Shown here piece after piece: positions 25,701-40,700 of a stretch of 64,000 nt of DNA. The position numbers were made by a program, and so were the translations under genes. Source of the DNA: Serripes groenlandicus (Eukaryota; Mollusca; Bivalvia; Cardiida; Cardiidae); the NCBI GenBank assembly GCA_031761405.1, contig JASEVX010000007.1:41805775-41869774 (forward strand), in the 5' to 3' direction. A model generated the notes under the pieces. The model had not been told where the DNA came from, did not search any database, and saw only the letters and a program-made list of their open reading frames with translations. Numbering within the stretch: position 1 is the stretch's first letter; every line of letters begins with the position of its first letter.

Positions 25701-28700
25701 GTTTATCTCAACTTTCCTTTCAAAGAGATTGTGTTACTGACCCGGAACTGTCGAGTTAAATGTAGTGTCTGAATCGATGAGACTAGTGGTTTGATACTCA
25801 AATGAAAATATGTTTTATCAAGTCTTCTGTAAGTTTTATTGCAGTTATATGGGTGTAACACCAAGTTGCCTTCGAATGAAGCAAATAATGCCCGAGAATA
25901 ATTAGGTCAGGTGTTTTCGAATGCAAGTTTGTGTTATATTCATCACTCAACACTTTAATGTACACACACCAAAGGATTCGTTATGACATATAATACATGC
26001 GTTTGCCTATTATATAATGGTTGTAAGTTGGCTTACTTTCTTCACAGCGATTGCCCTTGTAACCAATGGGGCACATGCATCTTGCCACCTTGTCATCAAC
26101 ATCACAATAACCAACCGTGCAATTATCATCTGCTTGTTGACATGGACCTGGAATTAAAAACAATTATTGAAATGTTCCTTGATCTTTTTCAATCCGCCAG
26201 CTTTAAATGATCTGAGAACAATAAACATGCGTAATGCAACAATGATTTCCAATGACTCCATTGGGGTCCATGTTTCGACTCATTTCAAAACCGTATTCGC
26301 TTGTCTCTGTTTAGAAAACTAATGCCGTGCTTGATTGAAAAACATTATTGCTTGACCCCTCTGAAATACAAGATTTATTAAGAACCCCCATTGACTGGTC
26401 TAAATGAAGTGAATGATTTTATTGTGAAATAACATTGACTGGCCATATGTTGAATTGTTGTACCCCATTGACTGAACAGATACAAATACGTCAATGACAG
26501 GACTCATGTTAATATTTTTCATATAAGAACACCATTGACTCTCAAACCATATGTTATTTGCTGGTCTGGTTAAAGTAAACCAATGCCTGGATTCATCTTT
26601 TATACGTATTGACTGGTCTCAATGAAGTAAACCAATGCCTGGATTCATTTGTTATACGCATTGACTGGTCTCAATGAAGTACACTATGAACTGACTGGCT
26701 ACATTTACGTATGTCATGTTCTACCCCATTGATTGACCAAATTGAACATAAAACACCATTGACTATAGTCGCATTGAAGTACGCCATGACTGAGCTCACT
26801 GAAGTACCCTTTATTGGCCTTATTGAAGTTCACCAATAACTTACCTCATTGAAGGACCCCCTATTGACTGGCCTGATTGCATAAACGTCATTACCTAGGC
26901 ATTTTGAAGTACGACATATAATGACTACATCGAAGTACATTCATGGTAGACCCACTGTAAATGGCTTCACTGAAGAGCACCATTTACCAGCAACTATTTG
27001 CAAGTCCTTTTTAAGTTACCAGATTCGATCTCAAAAACGACAAATACCTTTTCTTGATTCTATGAAATTAATTGCAACTGTCTCTCTCTAATACATATTA
27101 ATTCATTGATGTATGTGTTCGAATTAACGTCGTCGGGCGAAAAGGACTGCTTATATCAAGTGCCTAAATCTTATAGATTTTTAATTTTCCATTTTCTGCT
27201 GAATTCCTCCAAAGGCTAGACTCAATCTCAATACATTACTAATTCTGGCATTCCTCTTGCGATTTCCTTCATTAGTAGATTATAAATAAATATCAAACAA
27301 AGTAGACCAATAGTAAAATGTGTATGAGGTGATGAACTACTTGTTCGAAAGAAGTATTTCAAGCTTCAGCCGATTGTAACTGGGTTATAGGTTAAAACCT
27401 CATTACATAAGGCATTGTTCACGTGAAGCACTGTGCAGGATTACAATATGGTTACGCCAACTCTATCATGATAAAGATTGTCAAGAGATATGTTGACGTG
27501 TTTCGGGTTGTTTCGCAGGTGACAATATCTTAACTGAGCCTGTACACAATGTGGACGGTATGTACAATGTTCTTCGTCTCAAACAACCTTGGGTATGTGG
27601 TTTCGTCTGTCTGGAACGGTGTTGAACTATCCGTTCAGGTTCTGTTTGTTTGGAAACGTCTCTTCCGAACCAACTCAAGCTCTGAGACGGTGTTGAACCT
27701 ATCCGTTCAACGTATGTTTTGAAACTTCTCTTCCGAACCAACTCAAACTCTGAGCACCCTGTGTGAAATGTGCTAGTGCTGAACCGATGCCGAACCACGT
27801 ATGTAGATTCGAACTGCTCAACCGATGTAGGATGTTTCAGCTGATACTCCTCTGGTAGAGTGGTCTATATATGTCTAATTGACGTTTAAAGCATTGATGG
27901 AGAAATCGCAGTATTTCGTGTAAAACGATAGCGTAGCGAATCCCTTTCATCTACCGAAATATACACTACTTATACTAGTCTTATAAAACGTTCAATAACG
28001 GCTATGACTGAAACTAATTTAAAACTCATTTAAAGTTAAAAACGAAACTACTTTCGATACCACACTTTCATATATGCCATTTTATACATTAAATTAACCT
28101 TTTAATATACATGAAACTAAAACTTGCATAATAATAAAATAGTTAAAAATCAACAATTTGTGTTTTATCAACGTAATCATAACATAACGCTTGGTACAAC
28201 ATTGTAAAAGGAACTATATACAAAAGGTTATACTGCTTGTACATAACAGAATATTCTGACAAAGACTAACGATAAAGACTAACCCTTTTCGCACTGTGCA
28301 CCTCTATAATTCGCCTGACATTCACATATAATGTTACCCAGTATATCATCTGTATACAGACACTCAGCGTTATTTTGGCAACCATCACCACCACACGGAT
28401 CTAGAAACAATTCAGAAAATCAAATAAACTTATTAGACAAGTGCATCGTATGATAATTTGCCTTGATCCGATGTATCTAATTACAGGTATAATACCCGAA
28501 TTGACTTAGATAAACCTTGTGATAAACCTTTATAAGTAAAGATCTACCAGTATCTGCAATATTGACCTTAAATTGGAACCGGAACGGAAGAAAAACATGA
28601 TTATCTCAATTCGGCTTACGGAGTTCAATGATATACACATGTATATTTTGTTCAGTTTTTTAATCACAAATAATGGTGCAATAAGCACAAACGCATGCAC

Positions 28701-31700
28701 ATGCTGTAGTTAAACTAGCCATGCTTCTGAAAAGGCAGTATATTCTTGATAAGCTTGATTAAAGGTTTGCAAGTCATTCACTGTACGATGATTTTTATCA
28801 AAATGCAGAATCCATATGTCAAATGTTTCTTGAGAGCCTCTGTGGCAAAAAGGTAATCAGTGCATGACCGCGTGGTTGCTACTCGATTCGTAAGTGTCAG
28901 TGGTTTGTTGAAAGCGTCTGTGACTGATTGGCGGTCAGCTGAGAGACGTATCAAATTGAGCAATTATGCAGATATATCTGAATATTCAGTGGTCGCCAAT
29001 GCTTTGCATTAATTGTTTTCATATAGTAAAAAACACATATGTTTTGGATGACGTTCATATTTGTACACATGTACATACATGCCAATACAATTGAAATTAT
29101 CACACATTCGTTGAAAGAATAATAAACTTGATATATCCAATATAATCGCGAATACGATAAAAACAGGGTTACGCCATTGCCTTGTCCAAAGTTCAGGATG
29201 CGGAAGGAGGAGGGTTGTGCAAAGGGTCATATTAAGAAACTCACGTCTACATGAACCATACAGAAAAAACAAGTTAAAAACAATAAAGAAAATAACCAAC
29301 ACACGGTATCACTTACCTTGATCGAAAATTTGGACTTTAAAGCATCGTTTTTGGGATTCACTTGAAATCAGCCTACAATGGTGAATTGAACAAAAAAAGA
29401 TAACAGTTTTTACCTTCAGCAATGAGTAAAGGAAATACAACTATATGACGAAAACACCCTGTACGAAACAAAGGAAATGCAACTTTTACCGTTGGATTCA
29501 ACCCTAAAACCATAAGAGAACTAGCTATGGTGAAGATCACTACACGTGTGACCGTAGTCTCTTAAACGAAGACTAACTAACAGCCGGGAACCTATCCAGT
29601 GTGTCCTTAACAGTTTACATATGGACATAAAAAGACTGTGTCTTGAGACGTTTCGTCATCTTGGCTTGACATGAGCATGATTAAGATACAATAAATCATA
29701 TAGTCTACATACGAATACTTAGACAGAAGCTCAAAGGGGCATATGTATGTATAATCATATGCATACGTACGTTGATTGAAAACACACATGGAAGTTTCCG
29801 GATGTTGAAATCAGTATACTGGATTGTGTCTTACAGTTCGTTGATGTCTGATCTACGCCCAGTATTGTCACTCCGTCGTCTGTTGATATTGGCTTGTCAC
29901 TGAAGCAAACATAATTGTTATACAACTGAGTCGCGCCAATCGAGGGTGGTACATAACGGTTTTTATTAGTCTTTTTATGTGGATGTGGAGAGCGCGAATC
30001 TTGAATGAGATGAACAACAATGCAGCGACCTTTGTCCAAATATGCGGTGACCTAGTGAATACTGTTGCTTGATTTGCCCTGCGAACGTGACTTTGAACAA
30101 TCTAGGAATGTTACGAAAGCGCTATTATCTGATGGAAAGGTCGTATTTAATCACTCGTTACTGAAAATGAAAGCGAAAGCTTGCTTTTTATCTGATCCTG
30201 CTTGAAGCCCTTGTATTTGTACTTTTCCCATATTACTAAACACTTGTTTGAACTGACTGCACTGTTAGCCATCTAACATGATTTGCCTTATTTAGGTTGT
30301 TGTTTAACGTATTTGACTTTGTCAGTAGGTCTTGTGATAATAACCATCAACAAAGAAAAGCTATGAGTAGTCATCATCGTCATCATCGTGTATACAGGAG
30401 CTTCCGTTTACAAAATATAATGCATTAAACAAGCATTAAGACTAAATCTCATCCTAGATATACGCTATTTACCTCCACATAGAAATATAATAACAAAGAC
30501 TAGTATACTACTTTTGATATGTGATCTAAATGCCCCAGTGCCAATGTTCATATAAGACTCGGACTAGTCTGAGCATCCGCACAGTATGTCTAGCATTCAC
30601 TGACTGTCTACATGTATGTATATCAGCCCTAGATGCATCTTTTTATAAAACAAAGAAAGTAGAATTGTAGTATCACTAGTGGTATACTAATATAACGTAT
30701 AATGATGTTCAAGCATACGTTATAGCTTAGACACAAAACCTCTAGATGTGGCTCATTTATAAAACATTACGATAACAAAAATAGTTCCACTGTTTGTAAC
30801 TCCATATCAAATATAAAGTTGTGTACATGAAGCCATGTATTTTGATTGGTGGTTATGTTTAAGAGATTCATCCGGCGGGTTATGTTTAAGAGATTCATCT
30901 GGCTGGTTTATATGTTATCCAAACACAATAGTTTTCTCTGTTGTTACAACCTACACGATTTTAGTGATGTGAGCTGGAAGGTGTTACAATGTGAAACGAA
31001 TTTTGATATCTAAACAGAATTGATGTCCTTTGCTTGATACTGCTTGCAAGAATCCCGATGTTGTCATATTTATACAGAAAGATGTAACATGATGAATTAT
31101 TTTGTTGATATTTGATCTAAACACAATAAAGATACCCTGTTTGTTAATACTTACCAGGATCCCGATGTGGTCATATTCAATGACGTGTACAGAAAGATAT
31201 AGCAAGCTTTGTTACGTTGGCATACAAATGTACTCTCACCACGTAAAGTTGGGTCGACAAACTTTATTCTTCTCTGTAGAGACAAAATTATACAATATCG
31301 TTTAATAGAATGCCTAATTTTACAAAATAAATACATTGAGTACATATCGTATTACACATATTTAACTTAAACATGATAGTAATGTTTTTTTCCTTTGCGC
31401 TAAGGGGTGCCGATTGATACTTTGGTGTTAGGATATATGATACCGGAAGAAGTTATAAGTTACCCAGGAAACCCTGTGATGTTTTAAATATTGCTGGAAG
31501 TGGCATTAAATTCTATTTACACAAACATCACATATTCAATGCTGAGAAACTACTTTTCCTCAGAAAACTTAACTAGGTCCAGTGTGTCTGGAACTAGTAA
31601 GATAATCGACAGCCTAATGTTTATCCTCAACTTCATAAATAAGTTATAGCATTAATTACAGAAGTGCATTCTATCTTTCAATTTTGTATTTGTGAAGCGC

Positions 31701-34700
31701 AATGCCAAACAGTGTTCTATTGCATTCATGTTGTGTCCTCCTGTAATGGCACATGCTAGCAGAAATAGACGGGCTACACTTACAAATTGTTTCCCCATGT
31801 GTTACATACTATTAGTATACGTAAGTGAACAGTAAATAATCAGGTACGACTATACTTAGTACACAGACTGTTCCGGGACTTCACTGTTCACTTAATTTAT
31901 AGTAGTACAAATGAATTCTTCAATTTGTTAATGTAATATTTCACACGTACGTGTATTACACCTTTAAGTAAATCACCTTTAACTTATAAATATCTCCTTA
32001 GTTACAATGTACTTCCCCAGTCACACTTCCAACATTTAGTTGATTGATGCGGTTTAGAAAAAAATAGAAGCAAACTTTTTAAACAAGTCGTAGGGGCCAG
32101 ATGGTGACCTTTTAATATCCTACCATCACTTATCGAAGATTGGGCATCGGTATGTTAACAATGTTAAAGACATAGGCCGATAACCAACGCGGGACACTTC
32201 GAGCACATCTGACATCGGTAGCTCACCGGTGAGTTTGGGGTCATATTCTCGAGACCACAGTATAACGCCCATCGTCCGATCATCGGAAGGAAACCCAGCG
32301 GGCATTAAACGGGTCTCTGTCGTTAATCGTCGGGTGACCGGACGGGGCCAAGCCGGCGTTTTCGACATCGCTTCTAGGTTTATAGTGTGCCAGGATTTGA
32401 TGCCCCAGTTACACAGACGGTTGGTCCCCAATCGGTCATTTTATTTTAAATTTACTCGCTGTTTTGATCGGTTGTCATGCGTGATTATTTCTGGTTTTCT
32501 GTGTAAACGGCCATCGGTGATGGACAAGTGTTCAATCAGTTATTTCATGGGTTGCTGGTAGGTGACCGAAAGCAACTCAAACGGGTTGGATCGGTGATAA
32601 GGATGTTTTCATCGATAAAAATGCTAAAATACTATCGGTTTTTATCGTTTGTATATCGGGGCTAAATCGGGCGTAACGCTGCTTAATCGGTGTTTGATAG
32701 CTAGTCATCAGTGGTTAAACACTTTCCGTCAGATATGGCTGGTGATTCATATTTGGTTATCTTTGTCCGATCGGCGATATCGGTGATTAATAGCTTGCAT
32801 ATCTCGTGATATAGGTTGCTGTCGGTTCTTTTATTAAAACAATATGTTTAAGTGATGAGAACCGATTATTTTTTTGCAGTTTAGTTGACCGATTGGCCAC
32901 TTACAAATTTAAACCCACCGATGACACGATGGCGGCAATCGATTGATCACAGATTGAATCCCTATTAACCACCGATAAAAACCGACGAAATCCCACATTT
33001 AAATTCTCATCTTTTTTTCTATCGGTGGTAAGTATTAGTTAATCGGTTGCTTATCGGTGGCTCATCGGTGGCTCATCGGTGATATCGGTTGTAGACAGGT
33101 TGTCAATAGGCTATTTGTAAAAAAAATCACCGATCGAGAATTTTAAACATGTTTAAAAATCCCAATCGGTAATTTTTCACCGATAACACTTATCTTTTCC
33201 CAATAGCAGTTGATAGGTGGAAAACAGGTGACCAATAGGTGATATCGGTGTTAAATACGTTGTCATCGGTTCACTCAAAAAAAACTACCGATCAATCACC
33301 GATGGCTCTGTGTAACTGGGGCATGACTGAGTACATCTCAGGCCGACAAATATCGGTTTGACATCCTGTGACATCTACCGGTGCCCGACCGATGTCCGTC
33401 CAGCACCCGGTCGAACACTGTTCATACATTTCGACCGAAAATTATCCGATCGCATATGGGGTACCAGGGTGTCCACTATAACGATATGTCACCGGTTTTA
33501 AACAAATTCTCAACAATACCAAGACCATTTGATCATTAAAAAACCTCCTGCGACCTTTGGAAATTTGACAAAGGGATACACGTGTCAATTCATATGGATC
33601 GAAATCAATATAAACTTATAATTTCCTTGCTTTATTTACAAATGATATCGTTTATATGTTCGGATACTTTAATATCACCTTCCAACGTACAAGGAACATG
33701 CAACAGACGACTAACACAGACATCTATAACAACATATAAAAATGATCTGTAATTGAAATACATTTAATGAATGAGTTTGAAAAACATTGTGTCAAAGGTA
33801 GAACATATCTAAAACTAATACTTCCTCCTATTGCCACAATATTTCTTAAAAGTCTGCTGAAACAGATGCACCAAATGTATCAAAAAGTGGGAAAGGCATT
33901 TTGAAAGGGTAAAGCACTATGTTAGGATAGTATAAATATATACTTACATTCTTTTGAATAATCTCCATTGAATGGGTAGTATTGACGGCTGAAATAAATA
34001 CACAGTCGTTTAACAGTTTACTTTGTTCTGTTCAATCACTTCATTCTTTTTTTGTCTGACAATTTTACTGATCTCAACTCTTGATGACGGCGTAGTTAGT
34101 CAAGAAGGCAATAGCATACCTTTTACATGTTCAGTGACTGTACAAACTAATGAAACTCATTGGAATTTCTATTGATATTTAGCTAAGGTATGAAGATTGC
34201 TCTTTACAAGTATTAACGGCTCTCGTGATATCTTTTATAATAATCCATTTCAGTCAGTAGACATATCAGCCAATATATTCCTCAAGTGATTGAGTTTGAC
34301 CTACTAAGAAAAATACACTCAAAGACTTGTAAGCAGCAGTTGAAGACATTGTGCATTAAGAAATAGTTCAAAATAATTAGATTATAATTTTCCAACAATA
34401 TTATCAAATTCTCAAAATATTGAAATAACCGCAGGACACAACAGTATAATCTCAAAAACGGTCACAATGCTTATTCTATGAATTCATCGGACCAATATAT
34501 CAAGAATTCATAAAGTGTAAGGAAACTGGGTTACTTTCACGCGATTCGTAAATAGCATAGACTACATCTTATCTCATCAGCCTTTTACGATGCCTTTTTG
34601 TTTCAATCGGAAAATTGGAAGAACATGAATAAAAAAACACAGAAAAAATGGCGTTTGAATCAATACAAGATATGAACGTACGATTATCAATGACCTTCAA

Positions 34701-37700
34701 AGCAAAACATCTTTGATCTGATAAAGTTCTGAAAAAAAGTAAAACGGTTATATTAACATGCAATGTATATTGATAACAGGTTCATTATACTTTCCAAGGC
34801 CTTTTAAAATTACAATTTGTTCAAAGAATATATTTAAATCGGCTGAATTGTATTAATAATTTTGCAACGACCCTAAATGAATTGCAACGAATATTGCAGC
34901 ATGATAAGATCAGTAATTGTTTCAAAAACACGATATTGCAAAACAAGTCCCCACACTCTGCCCGAGGGGTCTGTAATTCAACATTAACTAATACCTAACA
35001 TACTGGTGTATTAATACATACATATATCGATACCAAAGAAAATGTAACTTGTGAACTATCATGGGATACTATATATGAACCTACGCCGTTTTAAGTAAGT
35101 GTTTACACCAGTGCTGGCTACGTGGTGTGTGTGTCTGTCGAACAATAGATTCAACATTTCCTATATATCCTGATCGTTATCTATATGGGACTAATCCAAA
35201 TGGATGCGTGTTTCAGCCTCAATAAGCGTTTAATTGGGATGAGGAAAGTCGTATTCCTTACACAAATTAAATGGAATTAATTGCCCGGATACCATGGTAA
35301 AACGGAGGCATACAACACGTCCCCCTACTGACGGTGCAATACATACATGTATGTGGGTACTCAATACAGAGCTATTTTGATATATTATTAAGCAAGTTTC
35401 ACGAAATGACATAGACTGTCAACACCCGTCGCAGGTTTATGTATGTGCAAATCCACTTCCATTAAACGTCTGTAAAATAGTAACTATCTCATCAATAATG
35501 TCATATTTCCCGTGACAAAACGATAATGGTAATTGGACTTTATATATAAGCTTTGAGGATGTATATGAATGATTAAAGCACAATTTCTTTTGTTTTTTGT
35601 TATCTATAGACAGACAACAGTGTGGTGAGATTTACATTCAAAATAAGTCTTGCAAATTCCAATTAATATAGATTGAACATTGCAATAAAAGAAAAGGGTT
35701 AACAACATTATCCTCAAAACAAAAAAATAACAATCCAATTTCCACATAAGTCTCTTCCTCAAAGCAAAAACAACAAAACAATACCAAATAAATGTAGGAT
35801 CAAATATGGCCTCGATTCGATACAAATTGCATAGTCAAAGTTACTTAAATGCAAAGAGGAACCAGGATGATAATATCCATCTTGCATTGATTGTTCACTT
35901 CCGGTAGAATCGCGAATGGCTACCATTGGATCAAGGTAGCGCACACCGACATGTTTCTAGGCCGCCCACAATGTGCTGGCAACAAAAACTATCTGTACAC
36001 TGCATTTTTCAGCAAAAAACACCTACATTTACCCCATTGAGAATGTATGGATTTGTAAGAGGGAAATGTTAGGGTCCAGCCTCAGCAGCATGGTATCGTT
36101 TTCTCTCATGAATTGCATTATGATGTCAGGAGATGCATGTGTAAATGTACCAACCAGCCTCTAAGAGATTTACTGATTAAATGAGGGCTATGTGTCGCTT
36201 CGGTAATGCAACTAATGGAGGACATACTTGATCTTTTAGTTTGTTATTTTTAGGGCGATAAGATCACGCCAACTCCTTTACATTTACTTTGTATAGGAAC
36301 ATGCCAACTGAACGTCTGTACGGTTTGTATAAACTATAAAATGAGAAATGTATACAAGATGGGGTTTTTCATTCCTAATATCACTTCGCTGTTTTATTTT
36401 TAGTAACACTTTTGTCTAAGTGTAACATTTGCCGCTATACTAATAAATAAACATGAAGCAGGTTTCTATGCCCTCATTCATGGTAATTTATAATATTTAA
36501 CTCTGTTACTAAAACATAACAATGTAGAGTTACGTAGAAATAACCCACGGTGTCCTTAAACACAGTGCTCGTCGAATGCCAGTAAAAACCTGTAATGTGA
36601 TTAATAAACCTACCCTTCATAGATAACTACACACATATATCCTTGCATTCTAGCCATAGTGTTGACAGTCACAACTACTTTGAGCATGCTGTTTATTCCA
36701 TTGATATCGTTCGTCGCTTGTATATTTGATATCGTTATGTTGTTCTTCAATCTTGGTGTTACTTTATTCACAGTTACATTTGTTGTGGCGCTGTAAACAA
36801 ATCAGAAGCGCGCAAGGCGATTTGGAACCTAATAACATGATTGGCTTTCAAATAGTATTACGGTTAATATGCTTAATACTAACTTTCAGTGTCCGTTCTG
36901 TCAGTATTTACATCAAGGAATTTCACTTTATTTGAACAGATAACAAAAGGCTCAGTTGAGACTGTGTGTGTGTCACTCTTCAGGGATATAGTAATCCGAA
37001 TGTTAGGGAAAAGCAGGTTATAGTTGCGTTGCGATGATGTGTTATACACTACGTGACGCGTGGGACAATTGATATATCACGATACAGATGGTCGAGTGAG
37101 ATGTAAATTTGCCAACGCTCTGGGTTGCTAAATACATAGCCACGTTACTCAAATGCAATCCGATTTTCCATTTAGTATATACCTTTGTCAACATTAAAAA
37201 CAGACAACATTGACAAAGTGTACATTTTTGAAATTGTGCAATATGGAAATCACACAATTTCCACATTGTATATAAGTAATGATCGGCGAGGTAACGTTGT
37301 CACACTACCAAATTGGAAAGACGTCACGTCGTATTTTAATATCATCAATTATAATATTTAGTTACATATTTGTCTAATAAATTTGCCGAATGTTTAATAA
37401 AAAATCATGTCCGGTATGTTTTGCCCGAGATATTTTGCCCGTATTTAAGCCGAGACAAGTATCGGTCACATTACCATCCGGTATGTAAACAAGCGTAGCA
37501 CGTAATAGTAGTCCATTTCTTGTCACTCAGGCTAGCACGGCTAGCCTTATGACTGATCGAGGCAAACCTACATGTATAATACTTGCCATTTGCCTAGGAA
37601 AGGCAGTAAAGCACTGTACGTAATGCTGTTACAAACGGGAAGACACACTTATGTTTGTTTTAAACTTTCACGCTGTAGTGTGTTGTACTTCAAGTTGAAA

Positions 37701-40700
37701 AAAAAGTCATCCTTTCGATATATGCATGTACGATTATAACAACATAAATCACGTCACATGAAAACTGACCTTCGAGGTTTAGCAACATGTAAAAATCAAA
37801 ATCATGATATTGTTTGGTCGCCATCTTGTCTGACAATAATTATGAAAACCTCTAGAGAACTGCTATGGCAACAGTAAACAATACAAGTAATACAGTTATT
37901 TGATAGTCATTTTTGTAAATGTTGATAAACACCAACGATCGGTAACCGCGTAACGTGGCTCTAAATTATTTTAGTTTTTTCTTCGAACATACTCAATAAA
38001 GTTTCATATATTTCCGGTTGAAATACTTAATAGAATAGTACAGACCTTTTCACAGATGTAAAAAAGATATCCAGATCACAAAGTTCGTTTACGTAACACA
38101 TCACCATGCTTCTAGGTTCGGGAGTCGGCGGCAAAATGGTCACATTGGTCTGTAAGATAGAGTTCATACAATGTATGCCACACAATTCATTGATCGGATA
38201 CAGACAACTATTGGCGCTTCTGCGACGGGTGACTCTTTCGGACATTATAGAAAAAATGAGACAATGATTCAATCTATCAATTTCTTAAGTTTCTAAATTG
38301 TTTCAAGCTCTGTATTAAAACTATACTTTCTAGTTAAAGTATCACTACGACTTTTAATCCAGCCAGAAACTATAACATATTATATATAAGATACTCTTAA
38401 TTATGGAAGCCCTGGAGGGACTTCTTACTTCAATACTTTTTTGATCGACAACAGTACGATTTGGACCTTGGAAGTTAAATGTAATGAAGTAAGAAGTAAA
38501 GAAGTTAGAAGCATGGAAGTGAGAAGTAAGGAAGTTTGAAGTTAAAAGTGATGAAGTTAGAAATGTTGAAGTTAGAAGTATGTAAGTCAGAAGTCAGCAG
38601 TATTGAAGTAAGAAGTCCCTCCAGGGCTTCCATATCATGTTAGAAGTAAGGAAGTTAGAAGTATGGAAGTAAAAAGTAAGGAAGTTGGAAGTTAAAAGTG
38701 ATGAAGTTAGAAATGTTGAAGTTAGAAGTATGGAAGTCAGAAGTCAGAAGTATAGAAGTAGAAGTCCCTCCAGGGTTTCCATATTATGTTAGAAGTAAGG
38801 AAGTTAGAAGTAAGGAAGTTGGAAGTTAAATGTGATGAAGTAAGAGGTCCATCCAGGGCTTCCATACTTAATGGCATTGCATCTGCTAACAATGTTTTAA
38901 TATGACATCAGCTGCCCCTTACGCTTGTTAACATCTCTTTTCTGTGAACATTAACTGACTTCTAATCCCCTATACTCACATGCCTCCATATTTAATGTTC
39001 TTAAATTGTACAAAGAAAATAATCTAATTGATGAATGCTCGTCTGGTGTATATACTGCTGGCGAGCATTCATATTGCTCTCTTTCCTTATACGAACGATA
39101 AATAGGCCTAATCAATTTAAAAATATCTTTTTCCCCCATATTGGTTATGAACACTTGTTGACGTGACTGTAATTATATATTGACAATGAATGTATTTAAT
39201 GCTATTCCTCATGCTGGACAATATCTGCACCTGAGAGAAATAAAGATAATGTTCTGTTCCGTTCTGTACAGTAGTTGGTTCAAATGCCGTAGGTTGCATA
39301 TGAAGGGTTTAGACATCACAGCAATATATTTTCTTAGGATTACGAAGTAGAATAATAAACAAGAGGGCCATGAGGCCCTGAAATCGCTCACCTGAGAATG
39401 GGCTATTTAAGACTTAACTCTTTCAGCGCCAATGGCAATATATATCATCAAGACAAACTTTCTCACAAAAAGTCAAAAATGCGATCTAGTAGTGTTAACT
39501 AGATTGTTCTACAATTTGGCCTGGTGACCTAGTTGTTGACCTGACCTGACCTGATCTGACCCATATTTAAACTTGGCCTAGATAATTTTAAGGCAAACAT
39601 TCTGACAAAGTTTCAACATGCTCAAGTCAAAAATGTGGTTTCAAGAGTGTTAACAAGATTTTGCTTAGATTTGGCCTAGTGACCTTGTTTTTGACAGGAC
39701 ATGACGTATATTCGAAATTGGCCTAGAAATCATCAGGACAAACTTTCTGATAAAGTTTCAACATTCTCAAGTTTAAAATGCGGCTTCAAGAGTGTTAACA
39801 AGATTTTCCTTAAATTTTGCCTAGTGACCTAGTTTTTGACCTGACATGACCCATATTCGAACTTGGCCTATATATCATCAGGAAAAACTTTATGCTAAAG
39901 TTTCAACATGCTCAAATTCAAAATGCGGTTTCAAAAGTGTTAACAAGATTTTCCTTAAATATTGCATAGTGACCTAGCTTTTGACCGGATTCACCTTTAT
40001 TTGAACTTGGCTTAGATATCACCAGGACAAACATTCTGACAAAGTTTCAACTTGTTCAAGCTAAAAATGCGACTTCCAGTGTTAACAAGATTTTCCTTCA
40101 ATTCGGCCTATTGACCTAGTTTTTGACAGGACATGACCCATATTCGACCACACTTTTTGATTAAGACACGACATGACCTATATTCGAACTTGGCCTAGAT
40201 ATCACTAAGATAAACATTCTGAAAATGTTTCAACATGCTCACGCCAAACATGTGGCTCCCAGAGTGTTAACAAGATTTCCTTAAATTTGGCCTAGTGACC
40301 TAGTTTTTGACAGGACATGATCCATATTCGAACACACTTTCTGATTAAGATTCAACATGCTCAAGTTTAAAATGCGGCTTCAAGAGTGTTAACAAGATTT
40401 TCCTTAAATTTGGGCTAGTAATCTAGATTTTGATGTGCCATGACCCATATTCGAACTTGGCCTAGATATCACCAAGACAGTTTCGAACTTGGCAGAGATT
40501 TGATCGAGATATATGTTCTGATAAACGTTCATGAAGATTGGATGCAAAATGTTGCCTCTAGAGTGTTAACAAGCAAATGTTGACGACGGACGACGGACGA
40601 CGAACGACGAACGACGAACGACGGACGACGGACAACGGACGACGAACAAAAGGCGATCACAAAAACTCAGCTTGAGCACTTTGTGCTCTGGTGAGCTTAA

